Shown one piece after another: positions 16,967-25,645 of a stretch of DNA of 64,000 nt. The stretch's first letter is position 1, and each line of letters begins with the position of its first letter. The stretch comes from JASLEW01 sp963732005 (GTDB taxonomy: Bacteria; Acidobacteriota; Thermoanaerobaculia; Multivoradales; UBA5704). The position numbers and the translations under genes were made by a program. Location of the stretch: assembly GCA_963732005.1 (NCBI GenBank), contig CAVSXT010000004.1:2108001-2172000 (forward strand). Reading direction: 5' to 3'. The notes beneath the pieces are model-generated. The model was not told where the DNA came from, searched no databases, and saw nothing but the letters and a program-made list of their open reading frames with translations.

Positions 16967-18313
16967 ATGGTCTGCCCTCGTCTCGGGGCGATTGCCTGGA
17001 TCGCGCCGGCCGGCCTGCTGCTTTGCGTTGCCTGCTCCGGCGCGGCAGGGACCGCCGGCAGCGTGCCCGCCTCACTCGCCGCCACCAGCGCCGGCAGCGC
17101 GCTCGGCGCGGCAGCCGCGGACGCGCCCGCCGAGGCGCCAGCCGCACCTGCCCCACCCCCGCCGGGCTCGCAGACGCAGGTGATGATCACCCTGGCGCCG
17201 GCGCCGCCGCCGATCTGGGACCAGATCACCCTCGATCTCGAGCGCACCTACCGCCTGCGCACGCTGGCCGCCTGGTCGATGGAGTCGCTGGGCGAGCGAT
17301 GCATCGTCTTCGAGGCGCCCGCCGACCATCCCATCGAGGCCCTGCTGCTGCGGCTGGCTTCCGATCCGCGGGTCGAGCTGGCGGAGCCGGTCCAGCGCTT
17401 CGTCACCCAAGACGCCAACGTCGCCAACGTCGCCAGCCTGCAGGTGCCGCTGCAACACAGCGCGCAAGCCCTGCGCCTGACCCAGGCGCACCGCTGGGCG
17501 ACCGGCAAGGGCGTGCGCATCGCGATCATCGACACCGGCGTCGACTTCGATCATCCCGAGCTGCGCGGGCGGATCGCGCGCACCGGCAACTTCGTCGAGA
17601 TCGGCGGCCGCGGCGATTCCAGCTTCAGCACCGACATCCACGGCACCGCGGTGGCCGGCGTCATCGCCGCCGCGCTCAACGCCCACATCGGCCTCGTCGG
17701 CGTCGCGCCCCAGGCGCAGGTCTTCGCTCTCAAGGCCTGCTGGCAGGAGCGTCCCGGAGCTGCGGCGGCGGTCTGCGACAGCTACACCCTTTCCAAGGCG
17801 ATCGATTTCGCCATCACCCATGGCGCCCAGATCCTCAACTTCAGCCTCGCCGGACCGCCGGATCCGATGATCGCCAAGCTGGTCGCGGTCGCGCTCGGCC
17901 GCGGCATCGTGGTGGTCGCGGCCGACGGTCCCGATGCGGCGCGCTCGTTCCCGGCAACTCAGCCGGGCGTGATGGGAGTCGCCGGCAGCGACGACCTGCA
18001 GGGCGGGCTGCGCTTCCCGACGCGCCGGCTGGCCGCGGGTACCCTGGCGGCGCCGGGGGTGGACATCCTGACCACCGTGCCCCACGGCCACTATGACTTC
18101 TTCTCCGGCGCCTCCTTCGCCGCCGCGCAGGTGTCGGGAGTGGTCGCCCTGCTGCTCGAGCGCGAACCCAAGATGACTCCGGTCCAGGTCGCCGCGCTCT
18201 TCCACCGCACCGCCCACGCGATCCCGGCGGCGCCCGGCGAGCCCGCCGGCTCGATCGACCAGATCGACGCCTGCGCCGCCCTGGCCGCCAGCCTGGGCGG
18301 CGGCTGTACCTAG
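16967..18313 (+). CDS. Subtilase-family (S8) exported protein with altered oxyanion site
   Basis: A 448-residue protein with a lipoprotein-like leader (GLLLCVACSG). The catalytic triad is present: D189 in IIDTGVDFDHPE, H225 in IHGTAVAGVIA and S383 in SGASFAAAQVSG. The oxyanion-hole Asn, normally in an AAGN motif, is replaced: the sequence reads VVVAADGPDA with D320. Activity may therefore be low or changed. Residues 65-140 resemble an inhibitor-like prodomain. It lies 13 bp after the anti-sigma gene, so it may process a partner of the sigma/anti-sigma pair or be controlled by it. Confidence 0.85.
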   Translation: MVCPRLGAIAWIAPAGLLLCVACSGAAGTAGSVPASLAATSAGSALGAAAADAPAEAPAAPAPPPPGSQTQVMITLAPAPPPIWDQITLDLERTYRLRTLAAWSMESLGERCIVFEAPADHPIEALLLRLASDPRVELAEPVQRFVTQDANVANVASLQVPLQHSAQALRLTQAHRWATGKGVRIAIIDTGVDFDHPELRGRIARTGNFVEIGGRGDSSFSTDIHGTAVAGVIAAALNAHIGLVGVAPQAQVFALKACWQERPGAAAAVCDSYTLSKAIDFAITHGAQILNFSLAGPPDPMIAKLVAVALGRGIVVVAADGPDAARSFPATQPGVMGVAGSDDLQGGLRFPTRRLAAGTLAAPGVDILTTVPHGHYDFFSGASFAAAQVSGVVALLLEREPKMTPVQVAALFHRTAHAIPAAPGEPAGSIDQIDACAALAASLGGGCT

Positions 18314-18338
18314 CCCAGCTCTTGACTCCAGTTGCGGT

Positions 18339-19799
18339 TCACGGGCGGCTGGCGCCGCCGTCGAGGTCCTCGATGCGGGCGTCCGACGCCGGGCGCTCGG
18401 TGCGCAGGCGCGCCGCCACCGCTTCGGCCTCCCGCAGCGCCCGCAGCAGATTGCCGCCGGCCACCTTCCTCACGTCGTCGTCGCTGTAGCCGCGGCGCAG
18501 CAGCTCGGCCAGCAGCACGGGATACTGCGCGACGTCGCCGAGCCCGTCGGGCAGCGAGGTGGTGCCGTCGAAATCGGATCCCAGGCCGACGTGGTCGATA
18601 CCGGCGACCTGGCGCACGTGATCCACGTGGTCGGCGACCTGGGCGAGCGTGGCGTGCGGTGCGGGATGGGCGGCGCTCCATGCCGCCAGCTCGTGCTCGA
18701 CCCGGCCGGCGTCTTCCGGATAGAGCGCCTTGAGCCGCGCCGCGGCGCCGTCGCGCTCGGCGCCGTAGCCGCGCACCGCCTCGGAGGTGAAGGAGGTCAC
18801 GAAGCTCACCATCACCACGCCGCCCTGGCGCGGCAGCATCGCCATCACCTCGTCGGGCACGTTGCGCGGATGACCGTCGAGCGCCCGGGCCGACGAGTGC
18901 GAGAAGATGACCGGCGCCGCGGACGCCGCCATCGCCGCCCGCATGGTGACGGGAGCGACGTGCGACAGGTCCACCAGCATCCCCAGCCGGTTCATCTCGT
19001 GCACCACCTCCTCGCCGAACCGGGTCAGGCCGCCGTGCCGCGGCTGATCGGTGGCGGAGTCGGCCCAGTCGTCGTTCCGTTCGTGGGTGAGCGTCATGTA
19101 GCGCGCGCCGGCGCGATAGAGCTCGCGCAGCACCGCCAGCGAATCGCCGATCGAATGCCCGCCTTCGACGCCGATCAGCGAGGCGATGCGGCCGGCGCGG
19201 TGGATGCGCACCACGTCGTCGGCGGTGGCGGCCAGCTCGAAGGTGTCGGGATAGAGCTCGGCCAGACGGTGCACGACGTCGATCTGCTCGAGCACCGCCT
19301 GGACGGCGGCCGGCCCGACGAGCTCGACCGGCACGTAGACCGACCAGAACTGGCCGCCGACGCCGCCCTGGCGCAGGCGCGGGATGTCGGTGTGCAGGGG
19401 CGGCAGCAAAGCCGTGGCGTCGCGCCGCAGGTCCAGCTTGGCGAGCTGATCGTGAAACCGCTCCCGCAGCTGCCAGGGCAGGTCGTTGTGACCGTCGATC
19501 AGCGGCGTCTGGCGCAGCAGGCGCCGGGCGCGCTCGATCAGTGCCGGCTCCGGCGGCCGCCAGGCGCCGCTGGCGGTGGTGGTGGCGGCGCCGGAGGCTG
19601 TGGTGGCAGTGGCGCCAGCGGCAGTGGTGGCGGGACGATCGACCGACGGGTCGCCGAGCACCGGCGCCGCCGGCAGAGCCAGAACCGCCGAAATCGCCAA
19701 GCTCGCCGCCGCCGCCAGACCGAGCACAGCCGTCAACCGGGTGCCGCCGCCCCGCCCGCCCGCTCGCGCTCCGGACCGCGTCCGCAGCCTCATGGCCAT
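18339..19799 (-). CDS. Membrane dipeptidase (peptidase family M19)
   Basis: A 486-residue protein. After a signal peptide (LTAVLGLAAAASLAISAVLAL) and a Thr/Ala-rich linker, the M19 zinc ligands appear: IDGHNDLPW near residue 100, the bridging Glu in IGVEGGHSIGD, VDLSHVAPVTM, FSHSSARAL and HVGLGSDFDGT near the C-terminus. M19 enzymes hydrolyse dipeptides in the periplasm or outside. ATG 19799 follows GGAGG by 7 nt. Divergent from the cupin gene with 94 bp between them; convergent with the subtilase gene. Confidence 0.93.
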   Translation of the reverse strand: MAMRLRTRSGARAGGRGGGTRLTAVLGLAAAASLAISAVLALPAAPVLGDPSVDRPATTAAGATATTASGAATTTASGAWRPPEPALIERARRLLRQTPLIDGHNDLPWQLRERFHDQLAKLDLRRDATALLPPLHTDIPRLRQGGVGGQFWSVYVPVELVGPAAVQAVLEQIDVVHRLAELYPDTFELAATADDVVRIHRAGRIASLIGVEGGHSIGDSLAVLRELYRAGARYMTLTHERNDDWADSATDQPRHGGLTRFGEEVVHEMNRLGMLVDLSHVAPVTMRAAMAASAAPVIFSHSSARALDGHPRNVPDEVMAMLPRQGGVVMVSFVTSFTSEAVRGYGAERDGAAARLKALYPEDAGRVEHELAAWSAAHPAPHATLAQVADHVDHVRQVAGIDHVGLGSDFDGTTSLPDGLGDVAQYPVLLAELLRRGYSDDDVRKVAGGNLLRALREAEAVAARLRTERPASDARIEDLDGGASRP

Positions 19800-19893
19800 C
19801 CTCGCACCTCCTGTCGGATCGTTGCACGTATCATTGTAGCGACCCGGGCTGCGGCAGGGCTCGAGCCCAGGCGAGGCCCGCGAGAGGACTGCG

Positions 19894-20226
19894 ATGACGA
19901 TCGACCACCCGATCCCGATCCGGCCCGAGGACCACGCGGCCTACGACCCGGCCAGGATGGGCAAGACCACCCTGTACCAGTCGTCACGGCTGCTCGTCGG
20001 CCTCAACGCCTTCGAGAGCGGACAGGAGCACAGGCTGCACGCGCACGCGGGAATGGACAAGGTCTACCACGTGCTGGCCGGCAGCGGCCTGTTCCTGCTC
20101 GCAGGCCGGGAGTTGCCGATGAGCGCCGGCAGCCTGCTCATCGCGCCGGCCGAGGTCCCGCACGGCATCCGCAACACCGGCAGCGAGCGCCTCCTGGTGC
20201 TGGCCATCCTGGCGCCATCGCCATAG
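19894..20226 (+). CDS. Single-domain cupin protein
   Basis: A 110-residue cupin. Motif 1 contains QEHRLHAHAGMDKVYHVLAG with two histidines and a Glu-like position; motif 2 is LLIAPAEVPHGIRNTG with the last metal-ligand His. Such small cupins bind a metal and act as sugar isomerases, dioxygenases or sensors; the sequence does not say which. Start ATG 19894 has GAGAGGA 6 nt upstream. Confidence 0.85.
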   Translation: MTIDHPIPIRPEDHAAYDPARMGKTTLYQSSRLLVGLNAFESGQEHRLHAHAGMDKVYHVLAGSGLFLLAGRELPMSAGSLLIAPAEVPHGIRNTGSERLLVLAILAPSP

Positions 20227-20360
20227 CGGCAGCCTGCTCGCTTACCGCGGCCGGCGGCGGCGGGATCTCACTGGCTGGTGAACCCGCGCCGGCTGGCGGA
20301 TCGCGGTCGTTCCTGCCGGTCCGAACGCCGAACTGTTGCCGACTTCGGCCGGCTGGCCGC

Positions 20361-20960
20361 TCACCGCACTCCCCATAGCTTGTGCTGCTGGACCGACAGG
20401 CGCCACGGGGGGTTCTCCTGGCACAGCCGGATGCACCAGGCGAGCGCCCGGCGATCCAGCCCGCCGCCGTCGAAAGCGGGCGAGATCAGGTAGTGCTCGG
20501 CCTCGACCACGGTCCGCGGCAGCGCCTGGCCGAAGCCGCGCACGTACTTGACCTCGTGCGCCGTGCGCTGCCGGATGGCATGCTCGGCAACTTTCGGGCT
20601 GACGGTGATCCAGTCGAGGCCGGCGGGCAGCTCGACGCTGCCATTGGTCTCGATGGCCAGCGAGAGGCCGGCGCCATGGAGCGCCGCGATCAGCTCGCCG
20701 TCCAGCTGCAGCGCCGGCTCGCCGCCGGTCAGCACCATCCAGCCGCAACTGGCCGACAGCTCGCGGGCCTCGGCGACGATCTCCGGCGCGGCGAGCCAGC
20801 GACCGGACTCGAACTCGGTGTCGCAATCGAAGCCATGGGTCTCGACCCGGCACTCCTGGTTGCAGCGCGCCAGCCGCAGGAACAGGTTGGGCGTGCCGGC
20901 ACGCACCCCCTCCCCCTGCAGGCTGTAGAACATCTCGTTGACCAGATAGCGCGCCGCCAC
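20361..20960 (-). CDS. queE: 7-carboxy-7-deazaguanine synthase (radical SAM)
   Basis: A protein of about 199 residues that makes CDG, an intermediate of queuosine and related 7-deazaguanines. The signature YLVNEMFYSLQGEGVRAG is at the N-terminus, followed by LFLRLARCNQEC and GFDCDTEF. The cysteine spacing is C-x3-C-x8-C, a variant of the radical-SAM cluster loop used by some QueE types. LTGGEPALQ and ETNGSVELP are further hallmarks. The start is uncertain: GTG 20960 gives the usual short N-terminus, while a frame continues to 21065. No other queuosine gene is adjacent. Confidence 0.88.
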   Translation of the reverse strand: MAARYLVNEMFYSLQGEGVRAGTPNLFLRLARCNQECRVETHGFDCDTEFESGRWLAAPEIVAEARELSASCGWMVLTGGEPALQLDGELIAALHGAGLSLAIETNGSVELPAGLDWITVSPKVAEHAIRQRTAHEVKYVRGFGQALPRTVVEAEHYLISPAFDGGGLDRRALAWCIRLCQENPPWRLSVQQHKLWGVR

Positions 20961-21102
20961 GGGCACTAGGATACCGGACGACGCCGGGTCTGGCTCCGTG
21001 CCTCGGACCGCAGCCGGCGCCGTCCTGAGCGCGCGGTCGCGAGGCTCGGCTCGGTACTTCCGCACCCTGCCGCGGCGCGTCCGTCGGGCGCCGATTTTCG
21101 CC

Positions 21103-21136
21103 TTGACTTACGCCTTGTTTACGCCTAGAGTGACGC
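21103..21136 (+). promoter_or_regulatory. Promoter with three direct repeats at 11-bp spacing
   Basis: TTGACT at 21103-21108, a 17-nt spacer and TAGAGT at 21126-21131. ACGCC recurs at 21110, 21121 and 21133 in TTACGCC, TTACGCC and GTGACGCC context, spaced about one helical turn. This suggests side-by-side binding of a regulator, perhaps the XRE protein encoded downstream. Confidence 0.5.
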
Positions 21137-21137
21137 C

Positions 21138-21257
21138 ATGGCCCGGCAGCGGCTGGCGCGCGACACCGGCAGCCGATCTACCGGCGGAACGCCGTCGCTG
21201 CTGCAACGTTTCAAAACGCCGCTCGGGCCATGTGAGAGGCCTTGCCGGCGAGGCTAG
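21138..21257 (+). CDS. 39-residue leaderless small ORF candidate
   Basis: ATG 21138 lies exactly where transcription from the TTGACT/TAGAGT promoter should begin. The peptide starts MARQRLARDTGSRSTGG, is basic, and ends at TAG 21255-21257, 26 nt before the XRE gene start. It may be a real leaderless small protein or a coupling ORF for the regulator. No homology is recognised. Confidence 0.3.
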   Translation: MARQRLARDTGSRSTGGTPSLLQRFKTPLGPCERPCRRG

Positions 21258-21283
21258 AGGCCGCATTCAGGGAGATTTCAAAC

Positions 21284-22573
21284 GTGCCTACTTTCAACCG
21301 CCCGCCCGTCCCTCCCGCCTCCTCCGCTCCGGTGCTCACCGGCCTGGGCCAGGCCTTGCGCTGGCTGCGCGAACGCCAGGTCCGCAAGCAGTACCGCGTG
21401 GCGTCGGACGCCGGCATCACCAAGGGGATGCTGTCGGCCTACGAGACAGGCCGCCAGCGCCCCTCGCTCGAGACTCTCGACAAGCTGCTGGAGACGCTCG
21501 GCAGCGATCTCAACGATCTGCACAACGCCCTGCAGATCGTCAACGGCAGGCCGGAGCTGATGAAGGGCTGGCGCGACACCACTCCAGGCACCGGCGCCTG
21601 GGACGAGGCCTGGCCGTCCTACCAGCGCCCGGCTCCTTACCAGCAGGCGCAGAGCTCGCGCGGCGTGCCGCTCGCCGACGAGGTGCATGAGCGGACCGGC
21701 ACCGATCCGCGCGGGCATCCCGGTGCCGGCCGTCCAACGGATTACGCCAGCTTCCCGGACCTGGCGGGCACGGCGGGCCTGGAAAACCGGGCCGCGGCCG
21801 CAGCTTTCCCGCCCGCGAGCCCGAGGCACCCGCTACGGCAGCCAGAGCCGCCGGAGGGATGGCGGAGCAGCGCCTTGGCGGCATACGGCCCGGCTGGAGG
21901 GAGCGTCGCCGGCGCCGCCGGCGGTGCCCATCCGGCCGGCGCCTATCCGGCTGGCGCAGCCGGCGGCGGCAACCGCGAGCTGTACCAGGTGCTCGCCGGA
22001 GGCGACTTCGAGCACGGGCCAGATCACCTGCCTCTCGCGCCACTGCCGCCGGAGGAAGAGCTGGCGCTCGCCCAGATGCTCGACGGCTTCCACAACCTCC
22101 TGCGCTATTGGCACAGCTGCCTGGCAACCCTGGCGGCGCTTGCCGCGGCGGGCGGGCTGGGCGGAGCGCCGGCTCCGGCGACGTTACCCGGCTCGGCGCC
22201 AACGGCGGCAGGCGCCCGGCGGGAGCAAGGCCAGCCGGTCGCCACGGCGGCAGGTGCCCGGCGAGATCAGGCCCGGCCGGTCGCCACGGCGGCCGCGGTC
22301 GGGGAGACCGGCGAGCCCGGCAATGCGGCGGCTGCGGCAGCCGCGGCGAGCCAAGGTGCCGCACGGGAGGACCCCGGCGTCGCGCCGGCTTCCCTGGTCC
22401 CACCTGCTCCGCCGGCTCCGCCAGTCCCGGATTCCATGCGGCCTCCCGGCATTCCGCGCGCCCACGACAGTCGCGCCGCGGCTCCGGCTGGCGATGCTGG
22501 GGGCGCTCGGCCTGATCCGAGGCCGGGCAAGGCAAAGCCGGGAAGACGAGATCATGGGGACGAGGGGCGATGA
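21284..22573 (+). CDS. XRE-family regulator with long Ala/Pro-rich tail
   Basis: A 429-residue protein. Residues about 18-90 hold a classic lambda-repressor HTH: GQALRWLRERQVRKQYRVA, DAGITKGMLSAYETGRQRP and LETLDKLLETLG. The rest is low-complexity (A, P, G, R) with one ordered helical block (LPPEEELALAQMLDGFHNLL). GTG 21284 is chosen because GGGAGA stands 9 nt upstream; TTG 21242 is the longer option. It lies just upstream of the isoprenoid genes and could regulate them, but the 175-bp gap leaves this open. Confidence 0.75.
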   Translation: MPTFNRPPVPPASSAPVLTGLGQALRWLRERQVRKQYRVASDAGITKGMLSAYETGRQRPSLETLDKLLETLGSDLNDLHNALQIVNGRPELMKGWRDTTPGTGAWDEAWPSYQRPAPYQQAQSSRGVPLADEVHERTGTDPRGHPGAGRPTDYASFPDLAGTAGLENRAAAAAFPPASPRHPLRQPEPPEGWRSSALAAYGPAGGSVAGAAGGAHPAGAYPAGAAGGGNRELYQVLAGGDFEHGPDHLPLAPLPPEEELALAQMLDGFHNLLRYWHSCLATLAALAAAGGLGGAPAPATLPGSAPTAAGARREQGQPVATAAGARRDQARPVATAAAVGETGEPGNAAAAAAAASQGAAREDPGVAPASLVPPAPPAPPVPDSMRPPGIPRAHDSRAAAPAGDAGGARPDPRPGKAKPGRRDHGDEGR

Positions 22574-22747
22574 CCAGGCGGTTCAAATACTTGAATCGAA
22601 GGGCCGCGAGGACCGGACGGGCCGCTGGAATTCGAGTACACTTGGCCGGGGCGAGCGATACCTCCACGGGGGACGATGGAGGGCCGCGCGAACGGGCCGA
22701 GAATGCCGGCCCGCGATCGAGATTCGACAGCAAATGCGCTTTCCTAG

Positions 22748-24556
22748 ATGGATGGACACACGGGATCTGTCGCCTTGAGAACCGCCACCCCCATGCAGTC
22801 CGGCCAGCAGGCTTCCGGCGCGCCGTCGCCCTTGGCGCCGGCGGCCGCTACCCCTCTGGCGCCGGGCGCCGCTTCCTCTCTGGCGCCGGGCGCCGCTGCC
22901 TCTCTGGCGCCGGGCGCCGCTACCCCACTGGCGGCGGTCGGGTCGGCAGGCTTCAGCCACCTGATCGACGGCTTCCGCGAACGCCTCGACCGCGAGATCG
23001 GCGCCTTCCTGGCGGGCAAGCGCGCGGCCGCCCCTGGCTCGGAACCTGCCTTGGGCTCGGAGGCTGCTCTGGACTCGGAAACGGCCCTGCGTTCAAAGGC
23101 TGCCCTGCGGTCTGGAACTGGCCTGCGGTCGGAAGCTGCTCTGCGCTCAGAACCTGCCCTGGGCTCGGAACCTGCCCTGGGCTTGGCAACGGCCCTGGGC
23201 TCGGAGACGGCTGTTGGCTCGGGAAAGGCCGCAATCGCAGGTGGGTCAGCCCCGCCGGCCGCTCGAACCGCTTCGGCCCCTCCGGCCGCTGCCGCCGGCG
23301 TGGACGGCCTGAGCGGGTTGGGGGATCTGGTGGATGGCGTCGCACGGCTGATGGCCCAGGGCGGCAAGCGGCTGCGACCGGCGCTCGTCTACTACACCTA
23401 CCGCGCCTGCGGTGGCCGCTGCGACGAGCAGGTGATCCCGGTGGCTCTCGCCACCGAGTTCCTCCACACCTACCTGTTGATTCACGACGACATCATGGAT
23501 CATGCCGAGGTGCGCCGCGGCCAGCCGGCGGCGCACGCTCGCTTCCGCGACCTGCATCGCGCCGGCGGCTGGCGCGGCGACTCCGGCGACTTCGGCCGCT
23601 CGGTCGCGATCCTGCTCGGCGATCTGGCGCACAGCTACGCCGTCGAGCTGTTCACCACCGCCCTGTGCCAGATGGTCCGGCCCGCCGCCGCCACGTCCTC
23701 GTCGCCAGCCGCGCCGGGCAGCGGCGCCACGATCCGCCAGGCGGTGCCGCCGCCCCCGGCGCCACATCGGGTCGAGCTCAACCGCTGCTTCTCCGAGATG
23801 TGCGAGGAGGTGATCGGCGGCCAGTACCTCGAGTTCCTGCTCGCCCACCGAGGCGTTGCCGGCGTCGCCGGGTCGGTTTCTGCCGCCACCTTGTCCGACT
23901 CGCCGGAGGCCGCGCCAGGCGCCGCCTTCGATACCGCCCATGCTGGCAATGCCGCCCATGCTGGCAATGGCGCCCACGCCGCCCATGCCGTCGACAGCGC
24001 GCGCGAAGCCGAATTGCTGCGCGTGCTGCGCCTCAAGTCGGGCCGCTATACCGCCGAGCGGCCGATCCAGCTCGGCGCCCTGCTGGCCGGCGCCGAGCCC
24101 GGGCACCTGGCCGAGCTGTCGCGCTACGGCACCGCGGTCGGCGAGGCGTTCCAGCTGCAGGACGACCTGCTGGGTATGTTCGGCGACCCGGCGACGATCG
24201 GCAAGCCGGTGGGCGACGATCTGCGCGAAGGCAAGTTCACGCTGCTGATCCACCACGCCCTGGTCAACGGCAGCCCCGCCGACCGGCAGCAGATCGCCGC
24301 CGCGCTCGGCAACCCCGACCTGACCGCCGCCGAGGTCTCCCGCATCCAGGTCGTGCTCGAGCGCACCGGGGCACGGCGCATGGTCGCGGCGATGATCGCG
24401 CAGCGACTCGGCGCCGCGCGCCGCGCGCTCGACGCGCTGCTGGCCAGCGGCGCCATCGGCGGCGGGCACGGAGGGCACGATGAGCGCCTCGAGGACGCCA
24501 CCGGGCCGCGGTTCCTCGCGGGCCTGCTCGACTACCTCCGGGAGCGGGAGCAATGA
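22748..24556 (+). CDS. Trans-isoprenyl diphosphate synthase with repeat-rich N-terminal extension
   Basis: A 602-residue protein, about twice the usual length. The catalytic part starts near residue 185: GGKRLRPALVYYTY, first Asp-rich motif LLIHDDIMDHAEVRRG, KSGRYTAERPIQLGALLAG, and second Asp motif LQDDLLGMFGD with GDDLREGKFTLL. It should join IPP to allylic diphosphates (geranyl, farnesyl or geranylgeranyl). The first 180 residues hold four 8-residue and ten 6-residue repeats. Two Ala/Pro-rich insertions interrupt the catalytic fold. The start is uncertain (ATG 22748 or 22793, neither with a good ribosome site). Its TGA overlaps the isomerase ATG (ATGA), placing it in the mevalonate operon. 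Confidence 0.88.
   Translation: MDGHTGSVALRTATPMQSGQQASGAPSPLAPAAATPLAPGAASSLAPGAAASLAPGAATPLAAVGSAGFSHLIDGFRERLDREIGAFLAGKRAAAPGSEPALGSEAALDSETALRSKAALRSGTGLRSEAALRSEPALGSEPALGLATALGSETAVGSGKAAIAGGSAPPAARTASAPPAAAAGVDGLSGLGDLVDGVARLMAQGGKRLRPALVYYTYRACGGRCDEQVIPVALATEFLHTYLLIHDDIMDHAEVRRGQPAAHARFRDLHRAGGWRGDSGDFGRSVAILLGDLAHSYAVELFTTALCQMVRPAAATSSSPAAPGSGATIRQAVPPPPAPHRVELNRCFSEMCEEVIGGQYLEFLLAHRGVAGVAGSVSAATLSDSPEAAPGAAFDTAHAGNAAHAGNGAHAAHAVDSAREAELLRVLRLKSGRYTAERPIQLGALLAGAEPGHLAELSRYGTAVGEAFQLQDDLLGMFGDPATIGKPVGDDLREGKFTLLIHHALVNGSPADRQQIAAALGNPDLTAAEVSRIQVVLERTGARRMVAAMIAQRLGAARRALDALLASGAIGGGHGGHDERLEDATGPRFLAGLLDYLREREQ
22832..22927. repeat. Four 24-bp in-frame tandem repeats
   Basis: Each unit encodes LAPGAAxx (first copy LAPAAATP). 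Copies two to four are almost identical at DNA level, suggesting recent slippage or unequal exchange. Confidence 0.85.
23036..23215. repeat. Ten 18-bp in-frame tandem repeats
   Basis: Units encode hexapeptides of the form G/R-S-E-x-A-L (for example GSEPAL, RSEAAL, GSETAV). Divergence among copies is mostly in positions 1 and 4. The stretch would form an amphipathic helix or a flexible spacer before the prenyl synthase domain. Confidence 0.85.
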
Positions 24557-25644
24557 GCCCGACTCCGGCTTCGCCGCCACTGGCGCCCGCGACCGCGCCG
24601 GCCACTGAACGCACCGCGGGGCCCGCCGGCCAACCGGCGCCCGAACGCGACCGCAAGGCGGAGCACATCCGGCTGGCGCTCGAGCAGCGCATGCAGCTCG
24701 GAGCCAACTATTTCGACGACTACCACTTCGAGCATGCCGCGCTGCCGGAGATCGACTTCGACGCCATCGATCCGGGGGTCGATTTCCTCGGCCAGCGCCT
24801 CGCGGCGCCGCTGCTCATCTCCTCGATGACCGGCGGCACCGCCGCCGCGGCGCTGATCAACCGCAACCTGGCCGCGGGCGCCGAGCGCATGCGGCATCGC
24901 GGTCGGCCTCGGCTCGCAGCGCAAGGCATTGGAGGATCCCGCGTAAAGCTGATACGTTCCAGGTCCGCGAGGTCGCGCCGTCGGTGCCGCTGCTCGCCAA
25001 CCTGGGGGCCGTGCAGCTCAACTACGGGCTCGGCATCCGCGAATGCCTGCAGGCGGTGGAGATGATCGGGGCCGACGCGCTGATCCTGCACCTCAATCCG
25101 CTGCAGGAGGCGATTCAGCCCGAGGGACAGCGAGACTTTGCCGGACTGCTGCCGAAGATCGGCGAGATCGCCCGCGCCTTGCCGGTGCCGGTGATTGCCA
25201 AGGAGATCGGCTGCGGCATCGTCGGCCGCCACCGCCCGCGCCCTGGCCGGGCAGGGCATTCGCATCGTCGACACCGCCGGGGTCGGGGGCACCAGCTGGG
25301 CGCGCATCGAGGGCGAGCGCGCCGGCGATCTCGACCTCGGAGAGGTCTTCGCCGGCTGGGGGATTCCGACGCCGCTCTCGATCCAGCAGGTGCGTTCGGT
25401 CCCCGGCCTGACGGTGATCGCCAGCGGCGGCCTGCGCAACGGCCTCGACGTCGCCAAGGCGCTGGCCCTGGGCGCCGATCTGGCAGGGATGGCGTTCCCC
25501 TTCCTGCAGCCGGCCACCGAGTCGCCGGAGCGGGTGGTGGAGAAAGTGCAGAGGATCGTGCTGGAGCTCAAGATCTGCATGTTCTGCCTGGGAGTGACAA
25601 CCGTCGCGGAGCTGCGTCACGCCAAGCTCCGTAAGGGGTCGTGA
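24553..25644 (+). pseudogene. fni: Type 2 isopentenyl-diphosphate isomerase, three frameshifts as sequenced
   Basis: A flavoenzyme that interconverts IPP and DMAPP. RKAEHIRLALE near the N-terminus, PLLISSMTGGT, GLGSQRKALEDP, LLANLGAVQLNYG, ALILHLNPLQEAIQPEGQRD, VIAKEIGCG, VDTAGVGGTSWARIE and VIASGGLRNGLDVAKALALGAD are all present, in order, but spread over three frames. The breaks lie near 24890, 24944 and 25226, and each is healed by removing one base. A TAA near 24944 exists only because of the second break. The start overlaps the prenyl synthase stop; HMG-CoA reductase starts 1 nt after its stop. Motif conservation argues that the protein is, or recently was, functional. Confidence 0.88.
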
Positions 25645-25645
25645 G

